41,177 nt of DNA from the NCBI GenBank assembly GCA_050943135.1, contig JBMNOP010000020.1, positions 1-41,177 on the forward strand. Direction: 5' to 3'. A model generated the notes under the pieces. The model did no database searches. It was given only the letters and a program-made list of their open reading frames with translations, and had not been told where the DNA came from. Origin of the DNA: RUG695 sp050943135 (GTDB taxonomy: Bacteria; Planctomycetota; Planctomycetia; Pirellulales; Thermoguttaceae). Numbering within the stretch: position 1 is the stretch's first letter; every line of letters starts with the position of its first letter. Shown here piece after piece: positions 1-7,996 of the stretch. A program made the translations under genes and the position numbers.

Positions 1-328
1 GCCGCTGTTCCAGTTGCCGCCCCCACCGCCGCCGAACTGGTTGTTATTCCCGCCGCTGTTCCAGTTGCCGCCCCCACCGCCGCCGAACTGGTTATTATTT
101 CCGCCGCCGCTGTTCCAGTTGCCACCCCCGCCGCCGCCGAACTGGTTGTTATTTCCGCCGCCGCTGTTCCAGTTGCCGCCCCCACCGCCGCCGAACTGGT
201 TGTTATTCCCGCCGCCGCTGTTCCAGTTGCCACCCCCGCCGCCGCCGAACTGGTTGTTATTTCCACCGCCGCTGTTCCAGTTGCCACCCCCGCCGCCGAA
301 CTGGTTGTTATTCCCACCGCCGCTATTG
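1..328. repeat. Tandem 51-54 bp repeat inside gspG
   Basis: At least six copies of a 51- or 54-bp unit lie head to tail; on the plus strand a GTTCCAGTTGCC motif recurs at 7, 58, 112, 166, 220 and 274. On the coding (minus) strand each unit encodes GGNNNQF-G6-NWNS, 17 or 18 residues. Unit length differs only by whole codons, so the reading frame is kept. The array continues beyond the left edge. Confidence 0.9.
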
Positions 329-1323
329 TTGTTCCGCTCGTCACGCGGATCCCAACTGATGACATCGTCTTGGGTGCCGTCTATACCGTCCGGTCCTGCC
401 GACCAGATCGCCGGCCGGGTACCGTCGCCGCGGTTCGTCGGCCATTCGTAGCGGTACGAGTTCCCCCATTGATCGAGCGGGATTTCCTTGAACTTATCGA
501 AGTAGCTCATCAACCTCCTCGGGGGTTGTCTGACCTGATTCTGCGGATTGTAGTTCGGATTCTGCTGGTTGTAGTTCTGGTAATTATTCTGGTTGTTGAA
601 GTTGTTATTGTTCGGATTATTGAAGTTGTTCTGGCTGTTGTTCGGCCCGCTGAAGTTACCGGGGTTGTTGTTGAAGTTCTGGTTGTTATTTGGTCCGTTG
701 AAGTTACCGGGGTTATTGTTGAAGTTGTTCTGGTTGTCGCTCGGCCCGCTGACATTACCGGGGTTATTGTTGCTTTCACCGGTGCCCTCCCCTTCGGAAT
801 TTTCTGGGTTGAACTCCTGTTGGAAGGTTTGGGTCACGTCACTCCGCTGGTAATTGTTCTGATCGAACCCATTGTTACCGTTGGGGTTGTTGCCGAAGTT
901 CTGGTTGTTGTTCGGTCCGTTGAAGTTACCGGGGTTGTTATTGAAGTTCTGGTTGTTGTTCGGTCCGTTGAAGCCTCCGGGGTTATTGTTGAAGTTGTTC
1001 TGATAATTACCGTTATTCTGGTAATTACCGCTATTGCCGTAGATTCCGGGGTTGTTGATCTTCCCGAGAAGGATTTCGAGACCCTCTTCTTGGTAGGGGT
1101 AACGTCCGTTTTCGATACGGAAACGTTCACAACCGTCTAACAGATCGGCGATCTGCAGCTGGGTCGATTTGATTTTGGCGCTTTGCCAAGAACTCATGAC
1201 CGAGGTGCCGATGATGCCGAGGATAACAACCAAAATCGCCAGCACGATCAACAGTTCCATCAGCGTAAAGCCTTTTCGCATTGAGGGGCGCGGGAGGAAA
1301 CGATCGAACGCCATCATATTCAT
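1..1323 (-). CDS. gspG: GspG-like major pseudopilin with long Asn-rich and Gly-rich repeats (partial, 3' end outside window)
   Basis: The frame is open from the ATG at 1323 to the left edge (441 codons, no stop). The ATG has an AAGGAG ribosome site 4-5 bases upstream. Residues 17-40 form a class III prepilin signal (G-FTLMELLIVLAIL) and hydrophobic helix. Residues 60-85 carry the GspG hallmark NGRYP...QEEGLEILL. The C-terminal pseudopilin half is recognisable at about residues 270-325 (DQWGNSYRYEW..., then SAGPDGIDGTQDD, the calcium-loop region). Between the halves (about 90-265) lies an Asn/Gln-rich insert with five NPGxFxGP-type repeats. After about 333, 17-18-residue Gly/Asn repeats containing QF-G6-NWNS continue past the edge. 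Ordinary GspG is about 140 residues, so this one is at least three times longer. It would form the shaft of a type II secretion pseudopilus. The family call is firm; the function of the repeats is unknown. Confidence 0.85.
   Translation of the reverse strand, partial: MNMMAFDRFLPRPSMRKGFTLMELLIVLAILVVILGIIGTSVMSSWQSAKIKSTQLQIADLLDGCERFRIENGRYPYQEEGLEILLGKINNPGIYGNSGNYQNNGNYQNNFNNNPGGFNGPNNNQNFNNNPGNFNGPNNNQNFGNNPNGNNGFDQNNYQRSDVTQTFQQEFNPENSEGEGTGESNNNPGNVSGPSDNQNNFNNNPGNFNGPNNNQNFNNNPGNFSGPNNSQNNFNNPNNNNFNNQNNYQNYNQQNPNYNPQNQVRQPPRRLMSYFDKFKEIPLDQWGNSYRYEWPTNRGDGTRPAIWSAGPDGIDGTQDDVISWDPRDERNNNSGGGNNNQFGGGGGNWNSGGGNNNQFGGGGGGNWNSGGGNNNQFGGGGGGNWNSGGGNNNQFGGGGGGNWNSGGGNNNQFGGGGGGNWNSGGNNNQFGGGGGGNWNSG
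575..1060. repeat. Imperfect 48-51 bp Asn-rich repeats inside gspG
   Basis: On the minus strand five copies of a 16-17-residue unit of the form FNNNPGxFxGPxxNQN are visible, at about 1005-960, 955-910, 765-720, 710-670 and 660-625. A non-repetitive acidic stretch (about 770-850) separates the two groups. The copies differ by a few substitutions, so they are older or more diverged than the Gly-rich array. Confidence 0.75.
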
Positions 1324-1398
1324 AATCTCCTTATACGGGGGAACAGACGATTTCACGGAACCGTCCTTTCCGACTCTCATTCTGCGTTTGACTCACAC

Positions 1399-1427
1399 AT
1401 TCTAACACGGCTTTCGTAAAATTTCAA
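1399..1427 (-). promoter_or_regulatory. Sigma70-type promoter for gspG
   Basis: On the minus strand TTGAAA (1427-1422) is followed after 17 bases by TAGAAT (1404-1399) with an extended TG upstream of the -10. Transcription would start near 1392 and leave a leader of about 70 bases. The gene therefore appears to have its own promoter although it follows gspF. Confidence 0.6.
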
Positions 1428-1535
1428 GATATTTCCACAAGTACGGGTGAAATTTTCTTTGGCGTCTGAATCGGCAAATATTTCTCTTTTTTGGGGGAAC
1501 GGGCTTTTCCGCCGGGCGCGGAAGGATCTCGGTCC

Positions 1536-2750
1536 TCAGATATTTTCCGTCATCTTGAAGACCGGTAGTAGGAGCCCGATGATGATGAAAAACACTCCCC
1601 CTGCCAAGGAAAGGAGCATCATCGGCTCCAGAAGGCTGACCAGAACATCGAGTTTCTTGGCGATCTCCCTTTCGATGCTGTCGGCAATGTTGACCAAAAC
1701 GGTCTCGAGCGAGTTCGACTCTTCGGCCACGGTGATCATTGCCATCACTTGCGGCGGAAGGAGATCGGACTCGGCCAGCGGTTTCGAGAGGGGTTCCCCC
1801 GACGAGACGGAATCGGCCGACTTTTCGATGGCTTCTTCCAACAGAGTGTTTCCGGTGGAACGGCTGCTGATTTCGAGTGCGCGAAGGATCGGAACGCCAT
1901 TTTCGAGGAGCGTCCCGAGTACACGACAGAAACGCGAAACGGCCGAACCGAGTACGATCGGCCCGAGAAGCGGAATCTTCAACTTCCAGCGATCGAAAAG
2001 ACGGCGCCCTCCTTTGGTCATCGTCAGGAATCGCAGATACACCGCAAGAGCGCCCAGAGCGATCAAAATGTAGAAACCGTACTTCCCCACGATCCTTTTC
2101 AATCCCAAAAGGACGACGGTTGCCCCGGGCAGTTGCCCGTCGTTATCGAGTATCGAGTCGAAAATCGGTTGGAACTTCGGAACGAAAAAGACCATCAGCA
2201 CAGTCAAGACGATCACTCCGACCACGCAGAGGATCGTCGGGTAGATCATGGCACTGATGATTTTCCCTTTCAGTTCGGCCTGTTGTTCCATAAAGCGGGC
2301 GGTTCGTTTCAGGGAATCTTCCAAAAACGCCCCTTCCGTTCCTGCCTGAATGATGCTCAGAGTCAGGTCGTTAAAGATTTTGGGATGGGCGGCAAAGGCC
2401 ACATCGATACCTTCCCCTTCCGAGACCCGTTCGTAGATATCACCGATTACCTCTTTCAGTGTGGGGTTCTGTTCCTGTTTCTCGAGTACCTGGAAGGCGG
2501 CCAAGACCGGAACCCCGTTATTCAACAGTTCGGCCAACTGCTGAAGGAACGCGGCAACGACGCTGTCGGGGGGACGGCGCGCAAACCACTTTCCAAGGTC
2601 GATTTCCCCTTTATTAACGTCCTCGACCGAGATCGGATAGAGATTTTGCCTCGCGAGAATGTCAAGCACATCCTTTTTGGTGTTCGCGGCTATTTGCCCC
2701 GACACCTCTTTTCCACTCTTGTTTCGCGCCTTGTAGTTGAAGTCGGGCAT
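1536..2750 (-). CDS. gspF: Type II secretion system inner-membrane platform protein GspF
   Basis: This 404-residue protein has the full GspF/PilC layout. The N-terminal segment (about 1-60: YKARNKSGKEVSGQI, then LARQNLYPI) precedes two homologous T2SSF domains (about 65-190 and 270-390). Each domain has the typical LLNNGVPVLAAFQ / LLENGVPILRALE signature, and each is followed by hydrophobic segments (about 165-190, 220-240 and 375-395). GspF anchors the assembly ATPase GspE to the inner membrane. The start follows the stop of the EF-hand gene by 18 bases, which suggests co-transcription; no good Shine-Dalgarno sequence is visible. gspG follows 212 bases downstream. Confidence 0.93.
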   Translation of the reverse strand: MPDFNYKARNKSGKEVSGQIAANTKKDVLDILARQNLYPISVEDVNKGEIDLGKWFARRPPDSVVAAFLQQLAELLNNGVPVLAAFQVLEKQEQNPTLKEVIGDIYERVSEGEGIDVAFAAHPKIFNDLTLSIIQAGTEGAFLEDSLKRTARFMEQQAELKGKIISAMIYPTILCVVGVIVLTVLMVFFVPKFQPIFDSILDNDGQLPGATVVLLGLKRIVGKYGFYILIALGALAVYLRFLTMTKGGRRLFDRWKLKIPLLGPIVLGSAVSRFCRVLGTLLENGVPILRALEISSRSTGNTLLEEAIEKSADSVSSGEPLSKPLAESDLLPPQVMAMITVAEESNSLETVLVNIADSIEREIAKKLDVLVSLLEPMMLLSLAGGVFFIIIGLLLPVFKMTENI

Positions 2751-2768
2751 GATATTTCGGTCAGCCGC

Positions 2769-4028
2769 TTATTCGTTGGGAAGTCCGTTCTTTTCGAGAT
2801 ACGTACGCACCTCTTCGGGTGTTATCAAGCCGTCGCTGTTGGCATCGAGTTTTCCGAAAAAGGCCGTGGAATCGAGCGAGAGTGTCGGCGCGAATTCCCG
2901 CAACGAGAGCTGGCCGTCACCGTCGGCGTCCCGAACCAGGAACCAGCGTGGAACACCTTCGAGTGCGCTGGGCGAAGGAGCGTATTCTCGCACTGTTGTG
3001 GCCGAGGCGCCTGTTTCTTTGGTAACCACATCGAACATTTGCGGCTGTTCTTCGGTTCCGGCTCCCTTGTCGGCATCGGCCGATATCGTTGCAAGCTCTT
3101 CCGGGCTGATATCCGAAGGGAGTTTGTCGACATCGACCGACTCTTCATCATCGGGTTTCTGTTTCCGTATCGGGCCCGAGAGAGGATGAATCAGGATCGG
3201 CCCGTCGGTTTTCAGAACTTTTTGCGTGGCGCTCAGACGGCGCGGGGGAACCGGGTGGGAGATTGTGCGGTCTTTGGCGTAAGCGGCCAGGTGATAAAGA
3301 AGTTCGTGATTTTCGAGAACCAGGTCGCCGTTGAGATCGTAGGCCTGGGGCTTTCCCGGCATCTTCTCCCACTCGTTGCGTTGGAGTTTTCCGTCGCGGT
3401 TCAGGTCATATTTTTCAACAACATGACCGGCATAGCGGCGGATGAAGAGCGAAGTGTTCGGAACCCCCTCGGCGTCGCGCCGATTTTTCGTGATTGGGTC
3501 GATTTCGTCGCCGATCGCGTCCTCGGCGTACCCCTCGGGAAGGATCGGAACGGAATCTTTCAGCCGACGCGTCAGGAACGCGGCCGGGTCCGTCAAATCT
3601 TCCGACTTCTCGGGATTGACCGCTATGGCAATGCTTCCGGTCTGATTCGGGGCCTGCGAAAGGGCAGTATCGTAGGCTTTCTGAATTTGCGCGGCATGGG
3701 CGGGGGAGAGCTTATGAACATCTTGCATCTGTTCCAAAATCAGGGAGAGCTCCGCCTGGTTTGTCACAACGACCGGTTCGGAAGCATCTCTTTCCCGAGG
3801 TTCGGAGATCAACAGGTCAACCGCTTGAACGGGAACTCCCGGAAGTTGTGGCATTTTCCGTTGCCGATTTGGTGAAAGGCGCGCGACGGCTGCGGCCAAT
3901 TCTGCGTCTCTGTCGCTCTCCCCGTCGGCCAAGACGGCCGGTATGGTCGATCCCGGCAGTAGGGCGATCAGCAGACCGGGGACCAGGACCGTCAGGAAGA
4001 AAAGAGCGGATACACGGAGATTTTTCAT
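2769..4028 (-). CDS. Secreted EF-hand protein
   Basis: The 419-residue product has a signal peptide (about 1-35, KNLR followed by a long hydrophobic stretch ending near AVLA). Four EF-hand calcium loops are visible: DLNRDGKLQRNEW (208-220), DLNGDLVLENHEL (231-243), DADGDGQLSLREF (367-379) and DANSDGLITPEEV (395-407). They form two widely spaced pairs, with a hydrophilic, low-complexity linker between. Such Ca-binding exported proteins are frequent in Planctomycetes. It is the first gene of the minus-strand unit and lies 18 bases before gspF, so a link to the secretion machinery is possible, but no specific function can be assigned. Confidence 0.85.
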   Translation of the reverse strand: MKNLRVSALFFLTVLVPGLLIALLPGSTIPAVLADGESDRDAELAAAVARLSPNRQRKMPQLPGVPVQAVDLLISEPRERDASEPVVVTNQAELSLILEQMQDVHKLSPAHAAQIQKAYDTALSQAPNQTGSIAIAVNPEKSEDLTDPAAFLTRRLKDSVPILPEGYAEDAIGDEIDPITKNRRDAEGVPNTSLFIRRYAGHVVEKYDLNRDGKLQRNEWEKMPGKPQAYDLNGDLVLENHELLYHLAAYAKDRTISHPVPPRRLSATQKVLKTDGPILIHPLSGPIRKQKPDDEESVDVDKLPSDISPEELATISADADKGAGTEEQPQMFDVVTKETGASATTVREYAPSPSALEGVPRWFLVRDADGDGQLSLREFAPTLSLDSTAFFGKLDANSDGLITPEEVRTYLEKNGLPNE

Positions 4029-4138
4029 TTTCTACCTTTTCTGAGGTCGTCCGAGCGATTTTGCAAACGGTTCGGGGCCGATCCGAACAGATTCCCCGGT
4101 GTGTGCCGGTCGGAAAAACGATACCTCCGACAACACGT

Positions 4139-4144
4139 ATTATA
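4139..4144 (-). promoter_or_regulatory. Extended -10 promoter for the EF-hand/gspF unit
   Basis: On the minus strand a perfect TATAAT is preceded by TGA, giving the extended -10 form TGnTATAAT. No good -35 hexamer is visible at 16-18 bases. It lies about 110 bases upstream of the ATG at 4028. Confidence 0.5.
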
Positions 4145-4269
4145 TCACAATTTAACCAAATTTTCTCCACCCGTCCGATTTAGGCGCAAAAGGCAAGTCA
4201 GGGAAGAAGACAAATTTAAGCGTTTCCACTTGAGTTTTATCGGATCTCTCCTTAAAATGAGGTCCATAG

Positions 4270-4278
4270 TGCTATAAT
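4270..4278 (+). promoter_or_regulatory. Extended -10 promoter for gspE
   Basis: TGCTATAAT (4270-4278) is a perfect extended -10 element; only a weak -35 (CTTAAA, 4251-4256, spacer 16) is present. Start of transcription would be near 4285, 64 bases before the gspE ATG. It faces away from the similar element at 4139-4144, so the 4029-4348 gap is a divergent promoter region. Confidence 0.55.
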
Positions 4279-4348
4279 TTCCAAGAACGGAGTTCTCCTG
4301 TTTGGGGGGATCCGATCGACGAAGTCCTGTGAGGGGACAGTTAAGAAT

Positions 4349-6052
4349 ATGGCGATCCTGTTTGTAGAGAAAAATTCCGGACCCGAATCGCTCAATTCGG
4401 TTCAGATGCATATTGCTCGTGAGGCACTCGAAGGTGATGGACGGTTGACTCCCGTTCTGAACCAGCTTGGGGTCAAAACCGAAGAGGAAGCGCTCCACCT
4501 CATTGCCCGCAAGCTTGGAATGCCGATGGTCGATTTGGCCAAGTCGGAGGTTTCCGACGACGTCCTTTCCGGATTTCCCGTCAAAGCGGTTCACCGTTAC
4601 GGTATTTTCCCGATCGGCCGAGACGAGTCCGGCTCGCTCCTGATCGCGACCTGCAATCCGTTCGATGTAGAGCCAATTGATGCCTTGGCCGCGAGTCTCG
4701 GCAAACCGGCGATTCCGGTCGTGGCGCTTCCCGCCGAACTGGCCAAGCTGATCAAAAGCCGATTCGGAGTCGGTGCCGAGACGATCGACGGGTTGTTGGC
4801 CCAGGCCGATGAAGAAGGAGGGGTGGAGGTCCTCGACGAGATCGATTGGGATCAATCCTCCGACGCCGCCATGGCACAAGAAGCCTCGGTGGTCCGCCTG
4901 GTCAACGACATCCTGACCGAAGCGGTCGAATCGGGAACGAGCGATATCCACATCGAGGCACAAGAGTCGGGCATCAAAATTCGCTACCGTATCGACGGCG
5001 TTTTACAGACGCAACCGATGCCTCCGGAGATCAACCGCTTTCAGTCGGCGATCGTCAGCCGCCTCAAAATCATGGCACGTCTGAACATTGCCGAAAAGCG
5101 AATCCCGCAAGACGGTCGTATCAAAATCCGTGTCGCCGACCGTGCCGTCGATATTCGTCTTTCGATCATCCCGATGCTTCACGGCGAAGGGATTGTTATG
5201 CGTATTCTCGACAAAGACCGAATGAACTTTACCCTCCGTGGGATTGGTATGGACGAGGATATCTACAAGGCGTTCGGCGGCCTGATCACGTTGCCGCACG
5301 GGATCATCCTTGTGACCGGCCCGACGGGGAGCGGAAAGACGACGACCCTTTACAGCGCGCTCAACGAAATCAAGAGTGACGATGTCAAAATCATCACGAC
5401 CGAAGACCCGATTGAATACCAGCTCGACGGCATTAATCAGATTCAGGTTCATACCAAGGTTGGGCTGACGTTCGACGCAAGCCTCCGCGCCATCTTGCGT
5501 CACGACCCCGATGTTGTCCTTGTCGGGGAAATTCGTGACTTCGAAACGGCCGAGAATGCAATCCAAGCCTCTTTGACCGGCCATTTGGTTTTCAGTACCC
5601 TTCATACCAACGATGCCGCCGGGGCGTATACCCGCATGATCGACATGGGTGTCGAACCGTTTCTCGTTTCGACGACGGTCGAAGGGGTGATGGCTCAGCG
5701 ACTGGTACGCCGTCTCTGTCCCCACTGTAAAGAACCGTATGTCCCAACCGCGGCAGAGGTGCCGAGCGATTTTCCGCTCGAGCACCTTCACGACTCGAAA
5801 GGGGATATTTTTCGGCCGGTCGGGTGTCGGGAATGTCGCCAGACCGGCTATTCCGGTCGTGCCGCGCTCTACGAGCTGTTGATACCCACCGATGAAATTC
5901 GTCGTTTGGCGGGTCAGAAGGCACCGTCGAACGAGATCAAAAAACTTGCCCGCGCCAGCGGGATGGATACCCTGCGCGACAACGGCTGGAAAAAGGTCCT
6001 TAACGGGTTCACTTCGATCGACGAGGTTGTCCGAACGGCCAAGATGGACTGA
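4349..6052 (+). CDS. gspE: Type II secretion / type IV pilus assembly ATPase GspE (PilB family)
   Basis: This 567-residue protein is a complete GspE. It has an N-terminal MshEN-like domain (about 1-150) and the N2 domain with SDIHIEAQ (198-205) and RYRIDGVL (212-219). The P-loop GPTGSGKT is at 324-331, the Asp box at about 350-360 (TTEDPIEY) and Walker B LVGEIRD at 391-397, with the His box around 411-421. A zinc-binding four-cysteine module follows (C457, C460, C493, C496). The ATPase drives pseudopilus assembly through GspF. A GAGGGGA ribosome site lies 11 bases before the ATG. It is transcribed divergently from the gspF/gspG unit but clearly belongs with it. GspE and PilB are hard to separate by sequence; the GspG neighbour favours GspE. 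Confidence 0.93.
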   Translation: MAILFVEKNSGPESLNSVQMHIAREALEGDGRLTPVLNQLGVKTEEEALHLIARKLGMPMVDLAKSEVSDDVLSGFPVKAVHRYGIFPIGRDESGSLLIATCNPFDVEPIDALAASLGKPAIPVVALPAELAKLIKSRFGVGAETIDGLLAQADEEGGVEVLDEIDWDQSSDAAMAQEASVVRLVNDILTEAVESGTSDIHIEAQESGIKIRYRIDGVLQTQPMPPEINRFQSAIVSRLKIMARLNIAEKRIPQDGRIKIRVADRAVDIRLSIIPMLHGEGIVMRILDKDRMNFTLRGIGMDEDIYKAFGGLITLPHGIILVTGPTGSGKTTTLYSALNEIKSDDVKIITTEDPIEYQLDGINQIQVHTKVGLTFDASLRAILRHDPDVVLVGEIRDFETAENAIQASLTGHLVFSTLHTNDAAGAYTRMIDMGVEPFLVSTTVEGVMAQRLVRRLCPHCKEPYVPTAAEVPSDFPLEHLHDSKGDIFRPVGCRECRQTGYSGRAALYELLIPTDEIRRLAGQKAPSNEIKKLARASGMDTLRDNGWKKVLNGFTSIDEVVRTAKMD

Positions 6053-6137
6053 CCCGCACCTCAACCCGGGAATCCGCCATACCGACCGGGAACTGTTGTG
6101 GTTTACCGGAAAATCATATCAATCGAAGCGAGTCGAA

Positions 6138-6875
6138 ATGAGTCTATCCCCGATAACCCGCCTGACACTTGTCGTTCCTGCGCTTTTGGCGTTGGCGGGG
6201 GCGCTCGCTCGGGTCGACCCCGACCGGCCGATTCGGGTTGGGTCGCCTTTGCAAACAGCTGCGCTTGAAAAAAGGGCCGAAGCATACTTACGGCAGACCG
6301 CGCAGATCCTCGGAACCCGTTTTCACGAGGATTTTTACCGTTCGGCGGTTCAGACGCTCCTTTCCCGCCCGTTGACACCCCCCACCCGGGAAGAGGCGTC
6401 CTCGCGCGAGTGTTTCGCCCTTCTCGATGCCGGGCAAGATGCCGGGCTGGCCGAGGCGCTTGCCTTCCTTGACGAGATCGAACGGGGCGAGGTCTCTCTG
6501 CCTACCGATGTCTTCTACGCCAAGGGGTGTCCGGCCAACGCATTTGCCGACCGGCTCGCCTTCGGTCCCGTTCGCCTCTCGTTTTCGGCACGTGTCGGGT
6601 TATGGACCGAAGCCGCAATGCCGTTCTCCGGATGGCTGGGGGTTTTCCTTTCGTTGATCGCTCTCCCGGCGGCTTCACTTCCCACATCTCCGCTCGGAGC
6701 TGTAGCCGGCGCGGGGGCGGCGGCGCTTCACGAGTTTTTCGACAGATTGGCAAACCGGCTGTTCTTCTTGGTTCTTTCCCCGTCCGCAATCCTTTCGGCC
6801 GTGCGTATCGGGGGGTATCCTTTCCTCGCCCATACAACGATCGACGAAAAAAAAATCACGGTTCTTCGGTGTTGA
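6138..6875 (+). CDS. Hypothetical membrane-associated protein
   Basis: This 245-residue protein is not recognised as a known family. It has an N-terminal hydrophobic helix (about 9-24, possible signal anchor), a soluble segment of about 30-160 with two Cys residues, and a second hydrophobic stretch (about 164-182). A long run of A bases (6845-6853) lies close to its 3' end, so the last dozen residues could be affected by a length error. The frame is open farther upstream, but the upstream part overlaps gspE in another frame; the ATG at 6138 is the first one after gspE, though its ribosome site is poor. It sits 85 bases after gspE and may be co-transcribed. Confidence 0.55.
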   Translation: MSLSPITRLTLVVPALLALAGALARVDPDRPIRVGSPLQTAALEKRAEAYLRQTAQILGTRFHEDFYRSAVQTLLSRPLTPPTREEASSRECFALLDAGQDAGLAEALAFLDEIERGEVSLPTDVFYAKGCPANAFADRLAFGPVRLSFSARVGLWTEAAMPFSGWLGVFLSLIALPAASLPTSPLGAVAGAGAAALHEFFDRLANRLFFLVLSPSAILSAVRIGGYPFLAHTTIDEKKITVLRC

Positions 6876-6880
6876 GACTT

Positions 6881-6950
6881 TCCGAAAATGTGTGAAATTT
6901 CTGTCTACGGAGCGGATTATTATCCCCTCGTTGTTACACACTTTCGGAGG
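6881..6950 (+). promoter_or_regulatory. Hairpin that can pair with the DUF1559 ribosome binding site
   Basis: The arm 6881-6896 (TCCGAAAATGTGTGAA) is complementary to 6934-6948 (TTACACACTTTCGGA) with one mismatch and one bulge. The distal arm runs into the ribosome site GGAGG (6946-6950) of the gene at 6961. It may control translation, or be a structure ending the previous transcript, although no T-run follows. Confidence 0.4.
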
Positions 6951-6960
6951 TTAAACGTTT

Positions 6961-7953
6961 GTGAGAACCATGGTGATTCCCTTTAAAAAAATCAGAGCCC
7001 CGCAACGTGGCTTTACCCTGGTCGAACTTCTGGTGGTCATCGCGATCATCGGGATTCTGATCGGTCTGCTCCTTCCGGCCGTACAGTCGGCACGCGAGGC
7101 GGCACGGCGAATGAAATGCATGAACAATGTCAAGCAGATCGTCTTGGCCTTTCACTCGTTTCATGACGCCAACGGTGCGCTTCCGCCGGAATGTGTACTC
7201 GATACCGCAAACCAAACAAGCGACGGCTACGGTATCCTGACCAAGGTGCTCCCCTATATCGAGCAGGTAAACGTCTACGACAATGTCGACTTCTCCAAGA
7301 ACTACGAAGAAAACGAAGGGGACGAAAACTACGACGGCGTCGAAGATCTGGCCAAGGTACGAGTCCCCTCGTTTCTCTGCCCGAGCTGTTCTAACGAGCA
7401 GTCGAGCATGAAAAAGTACAACCAGGAACTCGACTGCTGGACGTCGCACTACTACGGAATTTCCGGCGCAGTCGGCCAAAAGACGAGTTCGACCGAATAC
7501 CATGTCATCCGTACCAAAGAAGAGAACACCGGCTACTACGGAGTGAGTGGCGGCCCATGCGCCGACAACGGCGTTTTCTTCGAGAACAGGGGGGTTCGGT
7601 TTGCCGATATTACCGACGGGCTTTCGAATACCTTCGGGATCGGGGAAATCGCCGACAGCGATTACGAAGGTTACTTTGCCTGGATTCGGGGCGGTTACTA
7701 CTATTACGGGCCGGTGATTTATGTCAGTTCCAAGAACGTGGAATGGGAACTGAACGCGATCAAAAACAGGAGCGACGAAAATCACGAGCAGTATACCACC
7801 TTTTACAGTTCCGGAGCGTTTTCGAGTCATCATCCCGGTGGGGTGATGTTCGGAATGATGGATGGCAGCGTTCGATTCGTGAGCGAAGGGATAGAAAAGA
7901 AAACCCTTCTGGGGGCGGCCAGTCGCAAGGGGCGCGAACCGGTGTCCCTCTAA
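6961..7953 (+). CDS. DUF1559 protein with prepilin-type N-terminal methylation domain
   Basis: This 330-residue protein begins with a prepilin motif (RGFTLVELLVVIAIIGIL, about 16-33) running into LLLPAVQSAREAARRMKC. This is the signature of the planctomycete DUF1559/SBP_bac_10 family. The C-terminal part has the family's SSHHPGGVMFGMMDGSVRF motif near 290-308. Such proteins are predicted pseudopilin-like surface proteins processed by a prepilin peptidase; their exact role is unknown. The GTG at 6961 is preferred because GGAGG (6946-6950) is 10 bases upstream, whereas the in-frame ATG at 6970 would be 19 bases away. The position just after gspE fits use of the same export machinery. Confidence 0.92.
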   Translation: MRTMVIPFKKIRAPQRGFTLVELLVVIAIIGILIGLLLPAVQSAREAARRMKCMNNVKQIVLAFHSFHDANGALPPECVLDTANQTSDGYGILTKVLPYIEQVNVYDNVDFSKNYEENEGDENYDGVEDLAKVRVPSFLCPSCSNEQSSMKKYNQELDCWTSHYYGISGAVGQKTSSTEYHVIRTKEENTGYYGVSGGPCADNGVFFENRGVRFADITDGLSNTFGIGEIADSDYEGYFAWIRGGYYYYGPVIYVSSKNVEWELNAIKNRSDENHEQYTTFYSSGAFSSHHPGGVMFGMMDGSVRFVSEGIEKKTLLGAASRKGREPVSL

Positions 7954-7996
7954 ACCGCAACACCCTCTATTTGGAAACAGTATTCGGAGAATGAAA

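Noticed and set aside
1..328. CRISPR array
   Set aside because: The repeats are tandem without unique spacers and are translated in frame in gspG.
14..1140. Long plus-strand frames rich in Pro/Leu or Val/Ile across the gspG repeats
   Set aside because: They are antisense shadows of the Asn/Gly-rich codons; the minus strand gives a proper pseudopilin with promoter and ribosome site.
1749..3875. 708-codon plus-strand frame opposite gspF and the EF-hand gene
   Set aside because: It covers two well-supported minus-strand genes, has no recognisable domain and has an arginine/histidine-rich composition typical of antisense frames in GC-rich DNA.
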